This document shows positions 38,801 to 53,800 of a stretch of DNA of 64,000 nt, one piece after another (position 1 is the first letter of the stretch; every line of letters starts with the position of its first letter). The DNA is from Physella acuta (lineage: Eukaryota > Mollusca > Gastropoda > Physidae). Both the position numbers and the translations under genes were made by a program. The stretch is from NCBI RefSeq assembly GCF_028476545.1, contig NW_026732995.1, forward strand, positions 445,001 through 509,000. Direction: 5' to 3'. Under the pieces are notes generated by a model. That model made no database searches and was not told the DNA's origin. It saw only the letters and a program-made list of their open reading frames with translations.

Positions 38801-41800
38801 CCGTACAAGGGTTCTTTGTTCAACTCTTGACTTAATGTTTGGAACAGCTGCACCCTAGTGGCGCCCTTTCGGCCCATTGGCAAATTAGATTTACAATAAA
38901 TCATCTGCTGTTGATTTCCCCCCCCCCCCCCCACAAGTTTATCAGTTTAATTTTAATAGCGTTCAATGTTACGTGTTAAGAGTCAAATGACCGTTGAGCT
39001 CTAGCTAGATAATTACTTGATATATTAAAATTAAGATCTAGATACATTCGAATTAGGATCTAGATACATTAGGATTTAGATACATATTACAATTAAGCTC
39101 TAGATAAACAACAATTAAGCTCTAGATAAATTATAATTAGGATCTAGATACATTACAATTCCGTACTTGATATAAGAAATTAAGTTCTAGATAAATTTCA
39201 ATTGAGATCTAGATAAATTAGGATCTCGATACATTACAATTAAGCTCTAGATAAATAATTAAGCTCAATATTAATAATTAAGCTCTAGATAAATAACTAC
39301 TAAGCTCTCGGTAAATTAAAACAAATCTAGCAATCATGTTGAGTCGGGTATGAAATTGATGAAAATCCAATTAAACTATTTTTAGTGGGGTTAGCAAATG
39401 TAATAACACTATCTAGCGTGGATCTCAACTAATATTTTCTGAAGAATTGTTTCTTCGGCTCTATAACTACCCCCCCCCCCCCTCCTAATGCTCATTGATC
39501 CTCTGCCTGTACCCCTAGCGTACACATATACATAATTAAATACCTGGAGCTACAGGACAACCAAACTGTACCCCTAGCGTACACATATACATAATTAAAT
39601 ACCTGGAGCTACAGGACAACCAAACTGTACCCCTAGCGTACACATACATAATTAAATACCTGGAGCTACAGGACAACCAAACTGTACCCCTAGCGTACAC
39701 ATATACATAATTAAATACCTGGAGCTACAGGACAACCAAACTGTACCCCTAGCGTACACATACATAATTAAATACCTGGAGCTACAGGACAACCAAACTG
39801 TACCCCTAGCGTACACATATACATAATTAAATACCTGGAGCTACAGGACAACCAAACTGTACCCCTAGCGTACACATATACATAATTAAATACCTGGAGC
39901 TACAGGACAACCAAACTGTACCCCTAGCGTACACATATACATAATTCTAATTCTGAAATCGTGCATTTTTATTAACGTTTTTCAGCGATCTAACACTAAA
40001 TTATTTCACTGAGAATGTTTCTTTTTAAATGTAGATTAACTGTAGTTACAAATAAATAACTTTTTCTATATATCTGTTAAGTTTTAGTAATTCTTTGTCA
40101 ATTAAAAAAAACGGACTTAAAGCCGTGTTGAGGTATAAAATGTTCACCCCCACCTTATTTTCTCAAATCTGGACATTTAACTGCATGATTTATAGCACTC
40201 AATTTAATTTACATAATTAGGTAACATTTTTCCCTTTAAATCGATATAAAGGTGATTATTGTGCATGCAATAGAAGAATTTTAGTGGTTTTGTGAAAGTT
40301 GGTGATTTTTTAGTTTTTTTTCGCCCTGTCAAATTTTTGGTAAATATGGTGTAGTACGATTTTTAAGACAAAAAACGTTTATCTTTAACTTGTTATACTA
40401 GTTTGAAAAAAATTGAGACTTCAATCTATCTACTCTTTTATTGGAATTAAGTTAGATAATGGATATAGCTGCTATAGTTTTTGAGATAATCGGTGCTAAA
40501 GTCGGGTCCTCATGAGGCCGTAAAAGGTAAAAAAAAAACGCGTGTTTCTTAAGCGCATAACTTTTTTTCTAATTGTCCTACAGACATAAAGTTGGTATCC
40601 ATGTTCTTAGAATTATTAGTACTATGCAGAAAAACCAAAGCCATTATTGTGTGACTGATTTGAAAAATCCGTTTGGAGTACCTAATTTAAATACCTGGAG
40701 CTACAGGACAACCAAACTGTACCCCTAGCGTACACACATACATAATTAAATACCTGGAGCTACAGGACAACCAAACAGACGGGCATTAAAAATAGTTCAT
40801 TTTGTTCATAGGACGGCGATATGTTCATCGTAGCTCCACCACTGCCCTCCTCCACCACAAACACCACCACCACAACCACCCACGATAACCACTCTCCACC
40901 ACAACCACTCTCCAGCACAACCACTCTCCAGCACAACCACCCACCACAACCACTCTCCACCAAACTCGCCACCACAACCACCCCCTCCATCAAAAATTGC
41001 CCCCAAATCTAGCTATGGCCGTGCATGAAGGCCAGCCGTGAGTTGCTTTATACTGCTAGAAGAATTGTGGACCAAGGAATCGATCTGAAATCTGAAATCA
41101 ATACTCGAGATAAAGAATGTATCGATTACTGGCCATGTTGTGGTCGGCTATCGACTGAGCAGCTGTGCTGATACAAGTGATCTAACACAAGTGATCTAAC
41201 ATTCAGTTTTAATCTGTTAGTTCTGACCTACTACACATATCACAGGATATCACAGAAAATTTGTTTCGGTAAATCTAGTTGACATCTTGATGTCAGCAAT
41301 TATAAAGTTGACATCTTGATGTCAACAATAATATAGTTTATATATTGATGTCAACAACAATATAGTTTACAGCTTGATGTCAACAATAATATAGTTTACA
41401 TATTGATGTCAACAATAATATAGTTTATATATTGATGTCAACAATAATATAGTTTACAGCTTGATGTCAACAATAATATAGTTTACAGCTTGATGTCAAC
41501 AATAATATAGTTTACATATTGATGTCAACAATAATATAGTTTACATATTGATGTCAACACTAATATAGTTTACAGCTTGATGTAAATGTAAGAAAAAAAA
41601 AACAACAGCACTAGTTAAAACGGTCAGCCTTGTATCTAGTTGAAACAAACAGTAAAGTCTGAGAAAAAGTATGTTGAGTCGACGTGTTGTCTAGTCAAAA
41701 AATTAATTGATTTTAACCATCAAACGGCTATTAAATTTACTACACACAAATGCTGTACAAACAGCTTTGACAGATGAGAGTAAAACTTCAGCTACAACTA

Positions 41801-44800
41801 TGGGAGGCGATGTATGGTGGTTACAAATTAGTTTCACTAAAACTTAATTAATTACCCAGATGAACGAAAGCTAATATTGGTGAGTAAACACGAAGTAATT
41901 AAGTGGAGAGACTCACCCTTAGCGTACACACAGTCAATCTATGACGAGACCTGTCCCCGAGCTAGAGTATAAACCACGGCACCGAGTGAAGAGTTGTACA
42001 CTGAGAGAATTATCTCTGCATGCTAGGTCTAGAACCAAACTATTTCATTGAGCCAATCGTTCTATATTTAGCCACCAATAGATTGAGTCAATACAAGTTC
42101 AATGGCGTGACGTGACGCTAAATACATAGGTGTTGTCCAGTGAGGGGGAGGGGGGGGGGGGCGTTGAACAGGTTTGGTCGCATATTTGAATGGTGAGAAC
42201 AGAATGAGACATGAATGGGTTAATGTAACAGCGGGCAGGCACCAGTAATGACGTCATAGCTGTACTTGAAGATTAGCACGGGCCAGACGACAAAAGCTTG
42301 TACCACGCGGGAGATTCAAATGATGAATGGGGGAGGGGGAGAGGAATTGTTAATGTCCTGGCGGTACAGTATCTGAAGGTGGCCCCCATGTTGAAAGATG
42401 AAAGATTCGACACATTTTGTTTAGCTAGATGTTATTCGCATTTTGATATTTTGATTATTGTGTGTGTCGTACTCATTGTGTAGCAAGTCATTCCGACTGT
42501 ATCTTTAAGTCATTCAGATTATTATGTCGCCTAAAGATCGTAAAATGTGGGTTTAAGATTGAAGAGTGTGCATGACTGACGTGCACCACGGCTGATGTGC
42601 ACCACGCCATGACGTGGCTGTCTCAACGTTTTGATGCCCGCCATTGTCTGACTGCCTCCATGTCTTAACGTTTTGATGCCCGCCATTGTCTGCCTCCATG
42701 AGCTCGTGCTGACCCTAGAGTTATCTGAACCTTGGCAGTCACTCAACCGTGACACGACAGGTCAACCTGAGGTCAACATTAATACTGCACACATGACCGG
42801 CCATCAGCTTAATGTGCAGTGTTTCTTCCAGACTTTTTTCTCCGGGGGGAGGGGGGGGGGGCACTTGAAATTTTCGGGGGGGGGGGGGGCGGACACTGTT
42901 AAAAGTATTTATTTTCTATATAAATTATAGAAATTTCATTTCGATCGGGGGGGGGGGGAGGGGCTTTGCCCCCCCCCCCCCCCCCCCCCCCCGAAGAGAT
43001 TCCTGGTAGAAACTCTGTTAATGTGTGTGGGTAGGAGGTTCGCATCCTCCAATTCTCTATAAAACCGTTTAATGACAACTTTGATTCATCTTTTCTGTGG
43101 TAAAAAGTTGAACAAGACCAGCAGACGCGACTTGTTACGACAAGCCCGTGGCAAATATGATCTGACATGACACTCAGAGATAGATGGACACCTTCTGACA
43201 GACGTCTCTTTCAGATGTCACTATCAGATGTCACTTTCAGACGTAACTTTCAGACGTCACATTCAGACGTCACGTCACTTTCAGATGTCACTTTCAGATG
43301 TCACTTTCAGACGTAACTTCCAGATGTCACTTTCAGACGTCACTTTCAGACGTCACTTTCAGACGTCACTTCCAGATGTCACTTTCAGACGTCACTTCCA
43401 GACGTCACTTACCCATGTTAACAGCTACCACAGTACAATGCCAGTATGTATTACAACAGCTACTCTATGTCAACTCCTTCATTCAGATGTTCCCAATGTC
43501 CACAGTGTTTTTTACCTTAAGTGTTTTACACAACTTTTCTATCTTTAGTGCTTTACACAACTTTATCTTTAGTGCTTTACACAACTTTTCTATCTTTAGT
43601 GCTTTACACAACTTTTTCTATCTTTAGTGCTTTACACAACTTTTTCTATCTTTAGTGCTTTACACAACTTTTTTATCTTTAGTGCTTTACACAACTTTTC
43701 TATCTTTAGTGCTTTACACAACTTTTCTATCTTTAGTGCTTTACACGATTGATCCCACGCACTAACACTCCCTAATTACCGACTGCAAAATTTAATTTAA
43801 TTAGTTAAAATGACGCCAACAGCCTGACTTCTGCTCATGTTTTCCGAAATAAAACAAATATTTATATCAGTGATTCAAAACCCTTTATATATTTATAGGC
43901 CTCTGAGCTCCATTGTTTGTAAACTTGAGTCGCGCTTTATTTTTTACAACGGTCATTAGTGCTTCAACTAGTGCGCCACTGAGACGGTGTTTTCAATCAG
44001 ATTTGAGCCAAGCCCTTGTGTCTAACAATACAAAAATTCTGGAGCGTTGATTCCAGTCATACACCGAAAATACCGGCACTCTCCTGTAGTCAGAGTTGTA
44101 AAATGTCAACAAAACTACGCCGCACAAGACCTAGCACGCCCATTTCCTTGAGAGAAGAATTCACCAACACAATAACACAATAACACGCCTAAGATCGGCC
44201 TAGTTGTGTAGCCATAAAACAGCGGGTAGCAAACAGCTTGTACCTGGGACAGCCTATGTAGGCGATATAACTACCACCTGATAAGACCAAACCTAAGACT
44301 CTATACGGTAACTCTATCATTAGAAACATGCACCTATTACATCCCACACTTTACAGGTAAACTTGTTGAAAACAAGGATAATAGCTGACATTTATCAGTG
44401 TATGAATTTATGAATATCTAATGAGTGAATTCTTAATGAATGAATGTCTAATTAAGAAGTTCTAATCCCCATACTCACAAGCCATTCTGGGGGCAAGCGT
44501 GGTAAATCCGTCTAGATTGAATCAAGTTTTAATTTAAGCATCCATAATAGGCCAGACTTTAGGCCGTCCCGTGGTGTAGGTTAAAGTATACCTGTGGCCA
44601 CAAAGTTACAGGTAGTGACGTAGACAGGTGAATCACGAAACAAGCAGGCGGGTGACGTCGTTTGATGGGACCTAAATAAAAACGGCTATTTTTGTATCTA
44701 GAGGACTGGGAGTCGTAACGGTAGGATGGGAGGAGGCGGAGCTAATCCAAGTGGTGTCGCCATCTACAGAGGTGTAGCCATCTTACAGAGGTGTAGTCAT

Positions 44801-47800
44801 ACACAGAGGTGTAGTCATCTTACAGAGGTGTAGCCATCTACAGAGATGTAGCCATCCACATAGGTGTAGCCATCTACAGAGGTGTAGCCATCTTACAGAG
44901 GTGTAGCCATCTACAGAGGTGTAGTCATCTACAGAGGTGTAGTCATCTTACAGAGGTGTAGTCATCTACAGAGGTGTCGCCATCTTACAGAGGTGTAGCC
45001 ATCTACAGAGGTGTAGTCATCTTACAGAGGTGTAGTCATCTACAGAGGTGTCGCCATCTTACACAGGTGTAGCCATCCACAAAGTGTAGTCATACGACTC
45101 ATATCACATAGGTGTAGCCATCTTACAGAGGTGTAGCCATCTTACAGAGGTGTAGTCATACACAGAGGTGTAGCCATCTTACAGAGGTGTAGTCATCTTA
45201 CAGAGGTGTAGCCATCTTACAGAGGTGTAGCCATCTTACAGAGGTGTAGCCATCTTACAGAGGTGTAGTCATCTTACAGAGGTGTAGTCATCCACAGAGG
45301 TGTTGTCATCCTATGTAGTCCATCTTACAGTTATTGTCTACAAAAGCAGACACGGGAACAGACATTATTGTCTACAAAAAGGCAGACATGTAAGCTCGTG
45401 CTGCCTAAGTCTGTAAGAATAAAACGTGACCTGGGGATAATGACGTCACATCGTGTCAAGCTTTCGGACAAGTGACGTCAGAGTTAACTCGCTTGTACAG
45501 GGTTGGGCCCAATAGTCTATTGATTTATTGATTGAGTGATTGATTAAGTGAGTGCATGAGACACCAGGGGTCAGCCGTAGACACCATGGGTCAGCTGTAG
45601 ACACCATGGGTCAGCTATAGAACCCAGGGGTTGGCTCTAGAGATTATGGGTCATCTCGACGTACGTGTTAGTTGAGATCGCCTATTCTGATTATTCCTTG
45701 ATGAATGACTAATTTCACGCCCTGATTAATCACGTGACATGCCCCTCTAAGCCAATCAGTCACCAGCAAGTACCTGCAGCCTTCCACCTGTCAGCTAATT
45801 AAGGAAATTAAAAATTGATCGCGCGGGATGGCTTAAAATAAATCTAATTAAACAGCTGACATTTACAGGTCTTTGATTAGAAATGACGTCACTATAACTA
45901 AGATTAACAACACGAATGTTTCTAGAAACTTACCCCCCCCCCCCTCCCCACCAACAGACTAAGGGTAGATCGGGAGGACATTACAACAGTAAACGAGAAA
46001 ATGGTAGTTTACATTAATGAATGTCATGAATGCTGTCAGTGTCCATGGTTTCCACCCCTATGTCCATGTTCCCCACCCCTATGTCCATGTTCCCCACCCC
46101 TATGTCCATGTTCCCCACCCTTATGTCCATGTTCCCCACCCCTATGTCCATGTTCCCCACCCTTATGTCCATGTTCCCCACCCCTATGTCCATGTTCCCC
46201 ACCCTTATGTCCATGTTCCCCACCCATCTGTCTATGCCCCCTACGTCTACTCCCACCCCTATGTCCATGTTCCCCACCCTTATGTCCATGTTCCCCACCC
46301 CTATGTCCATGTTCCCCACCCTTATGTCCATGTTCCCCACCCCTATGTCCATGTTCCCCACCCCTATGTCCATGTTCCCCACCCCTCTGTCTATACCCCC
46401 TACGTCTACTCCCACCCCTATGTCCATGTATGTTCCCCCCTATGCACGTTCCCGCCCCTGTGTCCCAACCTCGGTGCCGTAAACTAGCCATGCAGCCATT
46501 ACCCCTCCCCCCCCCTCCATGTTGATGATGCAAACTTTCATGTAAACTCCAGACAAATGCCATTAGTTTTGTGCCCCTCAGCAAACATGGCCTTGTTACA
46601 TAGTCGACGGTCCTGACAAAACCCACGCCACTAAACAAACACAAGGCAGTGCAGGGGCGACATACCAGACCAGCCCCACCCCCATCTTTGTAGGGCAGTT
46701 AGAAGACATCGTTTGTCGTTTCACTCAAACTCTCTCTATGGGCGGCGGGGAACAGGGCATTACCCCCCCCCCGTCAATTACCCCCCCCCCCAATACCCCT
46801 TCCCCCGGACACAGCTTAAGGTACGGTTAGGGTTAGGGCTATGGTTAGGGTTAGTGTTAGGGCTAAATTTAGGGTTAGGATTAGGGTTAGTGTTAGGGCT
46901 AAATTTAGGGTTAGGATTAGGGCTAGTGTTATTGTCAAGGTTAGGCTTGTATTAAGTTTTTGGCTGAGGTGAATGGTGCTATGGTTTTGGTCTTTTTCTT
47001 AAGGTTAGGATTAAGGTAATATATAGGAATAGAATTTGAGTTAGAGTTAGGATTCTAACTTGGGGGGGGGGGGGGGGTATCCGGGGGGTAATGACGGGGG
47101 GGGGGGAGTAATGTCCTGTAGCCGGGCGGGCCTCGGTTGTGGTGTCAATACTGTACTCATAAGGGTGGAGGGGGAGACGATGACTTGGTAAGACAAACAC
47201 TGTGATTAGCAAATGACACAATAGTTGTGGTCAGCAAATGACGTAATAGTTGTGCCCAGCAAATGACGCGAGTACTGCGGTCACATGATGACGTCAGTGT
47301 TATGTTCTATCCTAGACCAGATTTCTGTTCCCTGGCCCGACTAACGCCAACAGCACCGGAGTGGACAGACGGCGCCTTCAATAGGCAGGTTGGAGTAACC
47401 GTTCTTGGACCTTCGCTAGTTTCTGCAGGCTACAGGCAGTGTTTCTTACAGACTTTTTTCTTCGGGGGGGGGGGGGGGGAAGAGAAGAGGGGGCGGTAAA
47501 CTTTCTTCAGGGTGGGGGCTTCTGGAAGAAACACTGGCTACAGGTTTTAAAATGCTCGGACAGCGATAGATATTTTGACACTTCTCTCTCCCCCACCCCC
47601 TCCCATATTCTACCATGACGAAATACACGGACATGTATCAGAACTATCAGAACAAAACAATACATACGATGTTTCTACAGCTAACTAGCACAACTTACTA
47701 CAGGACGAATCAAAGTTACTCCGCTGGTCACGTGACGATGTAATGGCCGCTTAACGAGGTTTGAACCAAACGTGCTAAAGTGGGGGAATGTACGGCCGTT

Positions 47801-50800
47801 TGAGACCGGCCTGTTTGCTGTCGACCGGCTTGTTTGGTCCAGCACCGGCAATCTGTTGGTCTTGTCAAGCCGTACATCCGGCTTTGTGCATCCGAAATGG
47901 CCGGCGTCAACACTTGATTTTAATTTGATAACACTTGAATGTTGCAGTTAGAAGTCGTAGAACAAAATGACCCACTCCAGTTTTATTTCACTAATGGCCC
48001 AGTCTTCTTATTACACTTAGACAAGATGGCCCACTCCAGTTTTATTTCGCTGATGGCCCAGTCTTATTACACTTAGACAAGATGGCCCACTCTAGTTTTA
48101 TTTCACTGATGGCCCAGTCTTATTACACTTAGACAAGATGGCCCACTCTAGTTTTATTTCACTGATGGCCCAGTCTTATTACACTTAGACAAGATGGCCC
48201 ACTCTAGTTTTATTTCGCAACACAGGCAAAAAAATGCTTATGCCGACAACAACACCTACTTCATTCTAGGCTGACCCATTTCCTTCTAGAACTAAGTTAT
48301 TGATTTGATTATACATGCAGGAGTTTATTACTCACAACCCACACATCACCCACACATCGCCACACACCAGTCACACACCACCCATACACCGACCACACAC
48401 CAGCCACACAACAGCCACACATCAGCCACACATCAGCCACACATCAGCCACACATCAGCCACACACCGCCCACACACCAGCTACACACCAGCCACACAAC
48501 AGCCACACACCGCCCAAACAACAGCCACACACCGCCCACACACCAGCCATACACCGCCCACACACCAGCCACACACCAACCACACAGCTACACACCAGCC
48601 ACACAGCTACACACCAGCCACACATCACCCACACACCAGCCACACATCACCCACACACCACCCACACACCACCCACACACCAGCCACACACCACCCACAC
48701 AACAGCTACACACCACCCACACACCGCCCACACACCAGCCACACACCAGCCATACAGCTACACACCAGCCACACACCACCCACACAACAGCCACACATCA
48801 CCCACACACCAGCCACACACCAGCCACACAGCAGCCACACATCAGCCACACAACAGCCACACACCAGCCACACAACAGCCACACATCAGCCACACAACAG
48901 CCACACATCACCCACACAACAGCCACACACCACCCACACACCAGCCACACACCAGCCACACATCAGCTACACATCACCCACACACCACCCACACACCAGC
49001 CACACACCAGCCACACATCACCCAGACACCAGCCACACATCACCCATACACCACCCACACAGCTACACACCAGCCATACACCACCCACACACCAGCCACA
49101 CATCAGCCACACACCACCCACACACCAGCCACACACCAGCCACACATCATCCAGACACCAGCCACACATCACCCATACACCACCCACACAGCTACACACC
49201 AGCCATACACCACCCACACACCAGCCACACATCAGCCACACAACAGCCACACATCAGCCACACACCATCCACACACCAGCCACACACCAGCCACACAACA
49301 GCCACACATCAGCCACACACCACCCACACAGCTACACACCAGCCACACACCACCCACACACCAGCCACACACCATCCACACACCACCCACACTTTACAGG
49401 TGACATAGTTGGCAAACATTGAGACATGGCCAGGTCGCATCGTCACGTCTTAAAACGACAGCATGGTAGGGTAGAATGTTACAGTTACGTGTTGTAGTCA
49501 GTTATGTACTGTAGAATGTTACAATCAGTTACGGGCTGTATAATGTTGCAGTTAGTAATGTGCTGTAGAATCATCCCATAAACCAGTCTATGACACAGTC
49601 CCATCATCCCATAAACCAGTCTATGAAAGTCCCATCATCCCATAAACCAGTCTATGAAAGTCCCATCATCCCATAAACCAGTCTATGAAAGTCCCATCAT
49701 CCCATAAACCAGTCTATGAAAGTCCCATCATCCCATAAACCAGTCTATGAAAGTCCCATCATCCCATAAACCAGTCTATGAAAGTCCCCTCATCCCATAA
49801 ACCAGTCTATGAAAGTCCTATCATCCCATAAACCAGTCTATGAAAGTCCCATCATCCCATAAACCAGTCTATGAAAGTCCCATCACCCCATAAACCAGTC
49901 TATGACACAGTCCCATCATCCCATAAACCAGTCTATGAAAGTCCCATCATCCCATAAACCAGTCTATGACACAGTCACATAAAACCTGTGCAAGGAATTA
50001 ACTTGTTTTATTTTGGCCGAGGAATCGATAACAAGCTAACATAATAGGCTCTTGTTATCAAGTGGAAATCGATACTGAATTGGTTCTTTATCAAGGACAA
50101 ATCTTTGTCGATACCACCAGGCGACTACATGAGATTCTCGATACTGAGAGGTGCCGTATATTGCTGCTGACACAGCTGTTTGCCGAGCATACACAGCTCA
50201 CTGCTCACAGATTGTATATTCCCCCCCCCCTCCACACTCCCCCGAGACAAGAAAACCCCTGCGCTATTAATTTCTCCGACCCCCTCCCCCCCCCCCCCCC
50301 CCAATCTTACCGTCACTCGAACCAATTGAGCAGTTTACTCGTGCATGTTTGCCCGCCTGTGTCCACACATGTCTGCATGTCAAACAGTTCCACCTGACAG
50401 ACCAACAGCGCTTTTTGTTACCTGAGGCATCTTGTGTGCGCACGTTTGATAGGATGGGACAACATGGGACAACATGATAGGATGGGACAACATGATAGGA
50501 TGGGACAACATGGGACAACATGATAGGATGGGACAACATGGGACAACATGATAGGATGGGACAACATGATAGGATGGGACAACATGGGATAACATGATAG
50601 GATGGGACAACATGGGACATGGGACAACATGGGACAACATGATAGGATGGGACAACATGGGACATGGGACAACATGCTAGGATGGGACAACATGGGATAA
50701 CATGATAGGATGGGACAACATGGGACATGGGACAACATGGGACAACATGATAGGATGGGACAACATGATAGGATGGGACAACATGGGACAACATGATAGG

Positions 50801-53800
50801 ATGGGACAACATGGGACAACATGATAGGATGGGACAACATGGGACATGGGACAACATGCTAGGATGGGACAACATGGGATAACATGATAGGATGGGACAA
50901 CATGGAACATGGGACAACATGGGACAACATGATAGGATGGGACAACATGATAGGATGGGACAACATGGGACAACATGATAGGATGGGACAACATGGGACA
51001 ACATGATAGGATGGGACAACATGGGACAACATGATAGGATGGGACAACATGGGACAACATGATAGGATGGGACAACATGATAGGATGGGACAACATGGGA
51101 CAACATGATAGGATGGGACAACATGGGATAACATGATAGGATGGGACAACACGGGACAACATGATAGGATGGGACAACATGGGACATGGGACAACATGGG
51201 ACATGGGACAACATGGGACATGGGACAACATGGGACAACATGATAGGATGGGACAACATGATAGGATGGGACAACATGGGATAACATGATAGGATGGGAC
51301 AACATGGAACAACATGATAGGATGGGACAACATGGGACAACATGATAGGATGGGACAACATGGGACATGGGACAACATGGGACAACATGATAGGATGGGA
51401 CAACATGATAGGATGGGACAACATGATAGGATGGGACAACATGGGATAACATGGGACAACATGGGAAAAAATGGGACAAGATGATAGGATGGGACAACAT
51501 GGGACAACATGATAGGATGGGACAACATGGGACATGGGACAACATGGGACAACATGATAGGATGGGACAACATGATAGGATGGGACAACATGATATGATG
51601 GGACAACATGGGATAACATGGGACAACATGGGAAAAAATGGGACAAGATGATAGGATGGGACAACATGGGACAACATGATAGGATGGGACAACATGAGAC
51701 AACATGATAGGATGGGACAACATGGGACATGGGACAACATGGGACAACATGATAGGATGGGACAACATGGAACAACATGATAGGATGGGACAACATGGGA
51801 CAACATGATAGGATGGGACAACATGGGACATGGGACAACATGGGACAACATGATAGGATGGGACAATATGGAACAACATGATAGGATGGGACAACATGGG
51901 ACAACATGATAGGATGGGACAACATGGGACATGGGACAACATGGGACAACATGATAGGATGGAACAACATGATAGGATGGGACACCATGGGACAACATGA
52001 TAGGATGGGACAACATGGGAAATGGGACAACATGGGACAACATGGGACAACATGGGACAACATGATAGGATGGGACAATATGGGACAACATGATAGGATG
52101 GGACAATATGGGACAACATGATAGGATGGGACAACATGGGAAATGGGACAACATGATAGGATGGGACAACATTATAGGATTGGACAATATGATAGGATGG
52201 CACACTATGGGACAACATGATAGGATGGTAACCCATGGAATAAAATTTGAAAAGATAATGTGTTCTAGATCTACATTCGATACAACATATTATAGGTCGA
52301 CTTATGTAGACTTAACGAAGACTAGTTCTGTAATGGATAGGTAAATTGTAAATGAGCCAAAAACAAAATGTTACATTTTTTCATTCATTATTTGAAAGTA
52401 ATCTGCAGAAAATTAAATGACAAAGAAAAAAAAAAACCGACACAAACTTCCCGGTGACAAATCGGAAAATTTCCGTTTATTTTAGAAACCTATCGATTTT
52501 TTTCTGGGAAATTTTTGTATTGAGAGCTGCCACAGTCAGTCACGGGGAGTAACTCACACAAGAGTTCATCTAGAGTTCTGACCCAAGACGAACCATCACA
52601 TAGTGTGAACTAGTTATTTCCCCTCTGCCAGCCATCCGGTAAAATAATTCACTGAAATTCAACCATCCCCAACAATTGTTGACCAATCGAATTAATTTTG
52701 TCGACCTTTTCAACTCTCCACTTCAGACACAAATCCACATTTTTAACGGCCTCAGTAATGGTGAGATGAGTCAGGTCTGTTTGTATACCCAGGCGAGTGT
52801 GACGTATGTAAATCAAGAGTGTGACGTATGTGTATCTAGAGAAGTGTGACCTAATGTTTGGCGACTACAGTTTGCTCAAACGTTTCAGTTGACTCGAACC
52901 TTCCACATTCCTCATCTGCTCATTGGCCAGCTGCTGCCCTGATTACCGCCCTTACACAACATTCGGTTACTTCCCTAATTACCGCTCTTACACAACATTC
53001 GGTTACTTCCCTAATTACCGCCCTTACACAACATTCGGTTACTTCCCTAATTACCGCTCTTACACAACATTCGGTTACTTCCCTAATTACCGCCCTTACA
53101 TTCAGCTACTACCCAAATTATCGCCCTTACATTCAGCGTATCATAGTTATAGTAGTAATTATATTATTAAAATAACAGTAATCATTCAAATAAAATAACA
53201 AGTAGTAATCATATTATTAAATTAATATGCAGCAATTATATTATACAAATAATAATTAGGCCTTTTTATATTATTCAAATAAGTAGTATACATTGAATGT
53301 TAGTGCTAATGGCAGAAGAATGGCTTAACCCGTTTACACTTACAGCTACGCCTAAGGATTATTTAAAGAAAGTTTAAAGACAAGAGGACGTTGGAATCTG
53401 AACAGCACAATTGTGTAGGAAGAAAATAAGGCCTTTGTAACATATATGATTGAATACGTGAAACAGAAAACACCCAACACTTGTATTATAGGTTTATTTA
53501 TAGCTTAACTGTGTCTACCATAGGGTTTTACGATCCATGTTTTTAATGTTGACAAGTCAATAGACACTTAAGCTATAAATATCTTTGACTCATCAATAAC
53601 ATGTTTAAATAGCTACACTATTGACACAACTAACAGACTAAAGGCTGATTTTGTAGATAATTTGTTATCAGTCCTGACATAAGCTTACATGGGTTGGTGA
53701 TGGGGGGGGGGGGGGAGGTTGTGATGTTAGGGGGTGGGGGTGGAGGTGTTGAGGTGATGTAAGGTGAGTTGCAGGGGTGTTGTAGGGGTGTTGTAGGGGT

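Noticed and set aside
41900-42060. Possible minus-strand 5' UTR exon ending at GGTGAGTC near 41920
   Set aside because: Good donor and GC-richer sequence, but no usable coding frame or other support; left as unproven.
46818-46950. True chromosome end
   Set aside because: The TTAGGG-like tract is short, degenerate and embedded in unique and repeat DNA on both sides.
48305-49408. Thr/His/Pro-rich frames of over 360 codons
   Set aside because: 11-bp repeat without stops.
50267-52236. Minus-strand frames of 450-600 codons (SHPIMLSHVVP repeats)
   Set aside because: Stop-free tandem units give overlapping frames in every register; no junctions, domains or start context.
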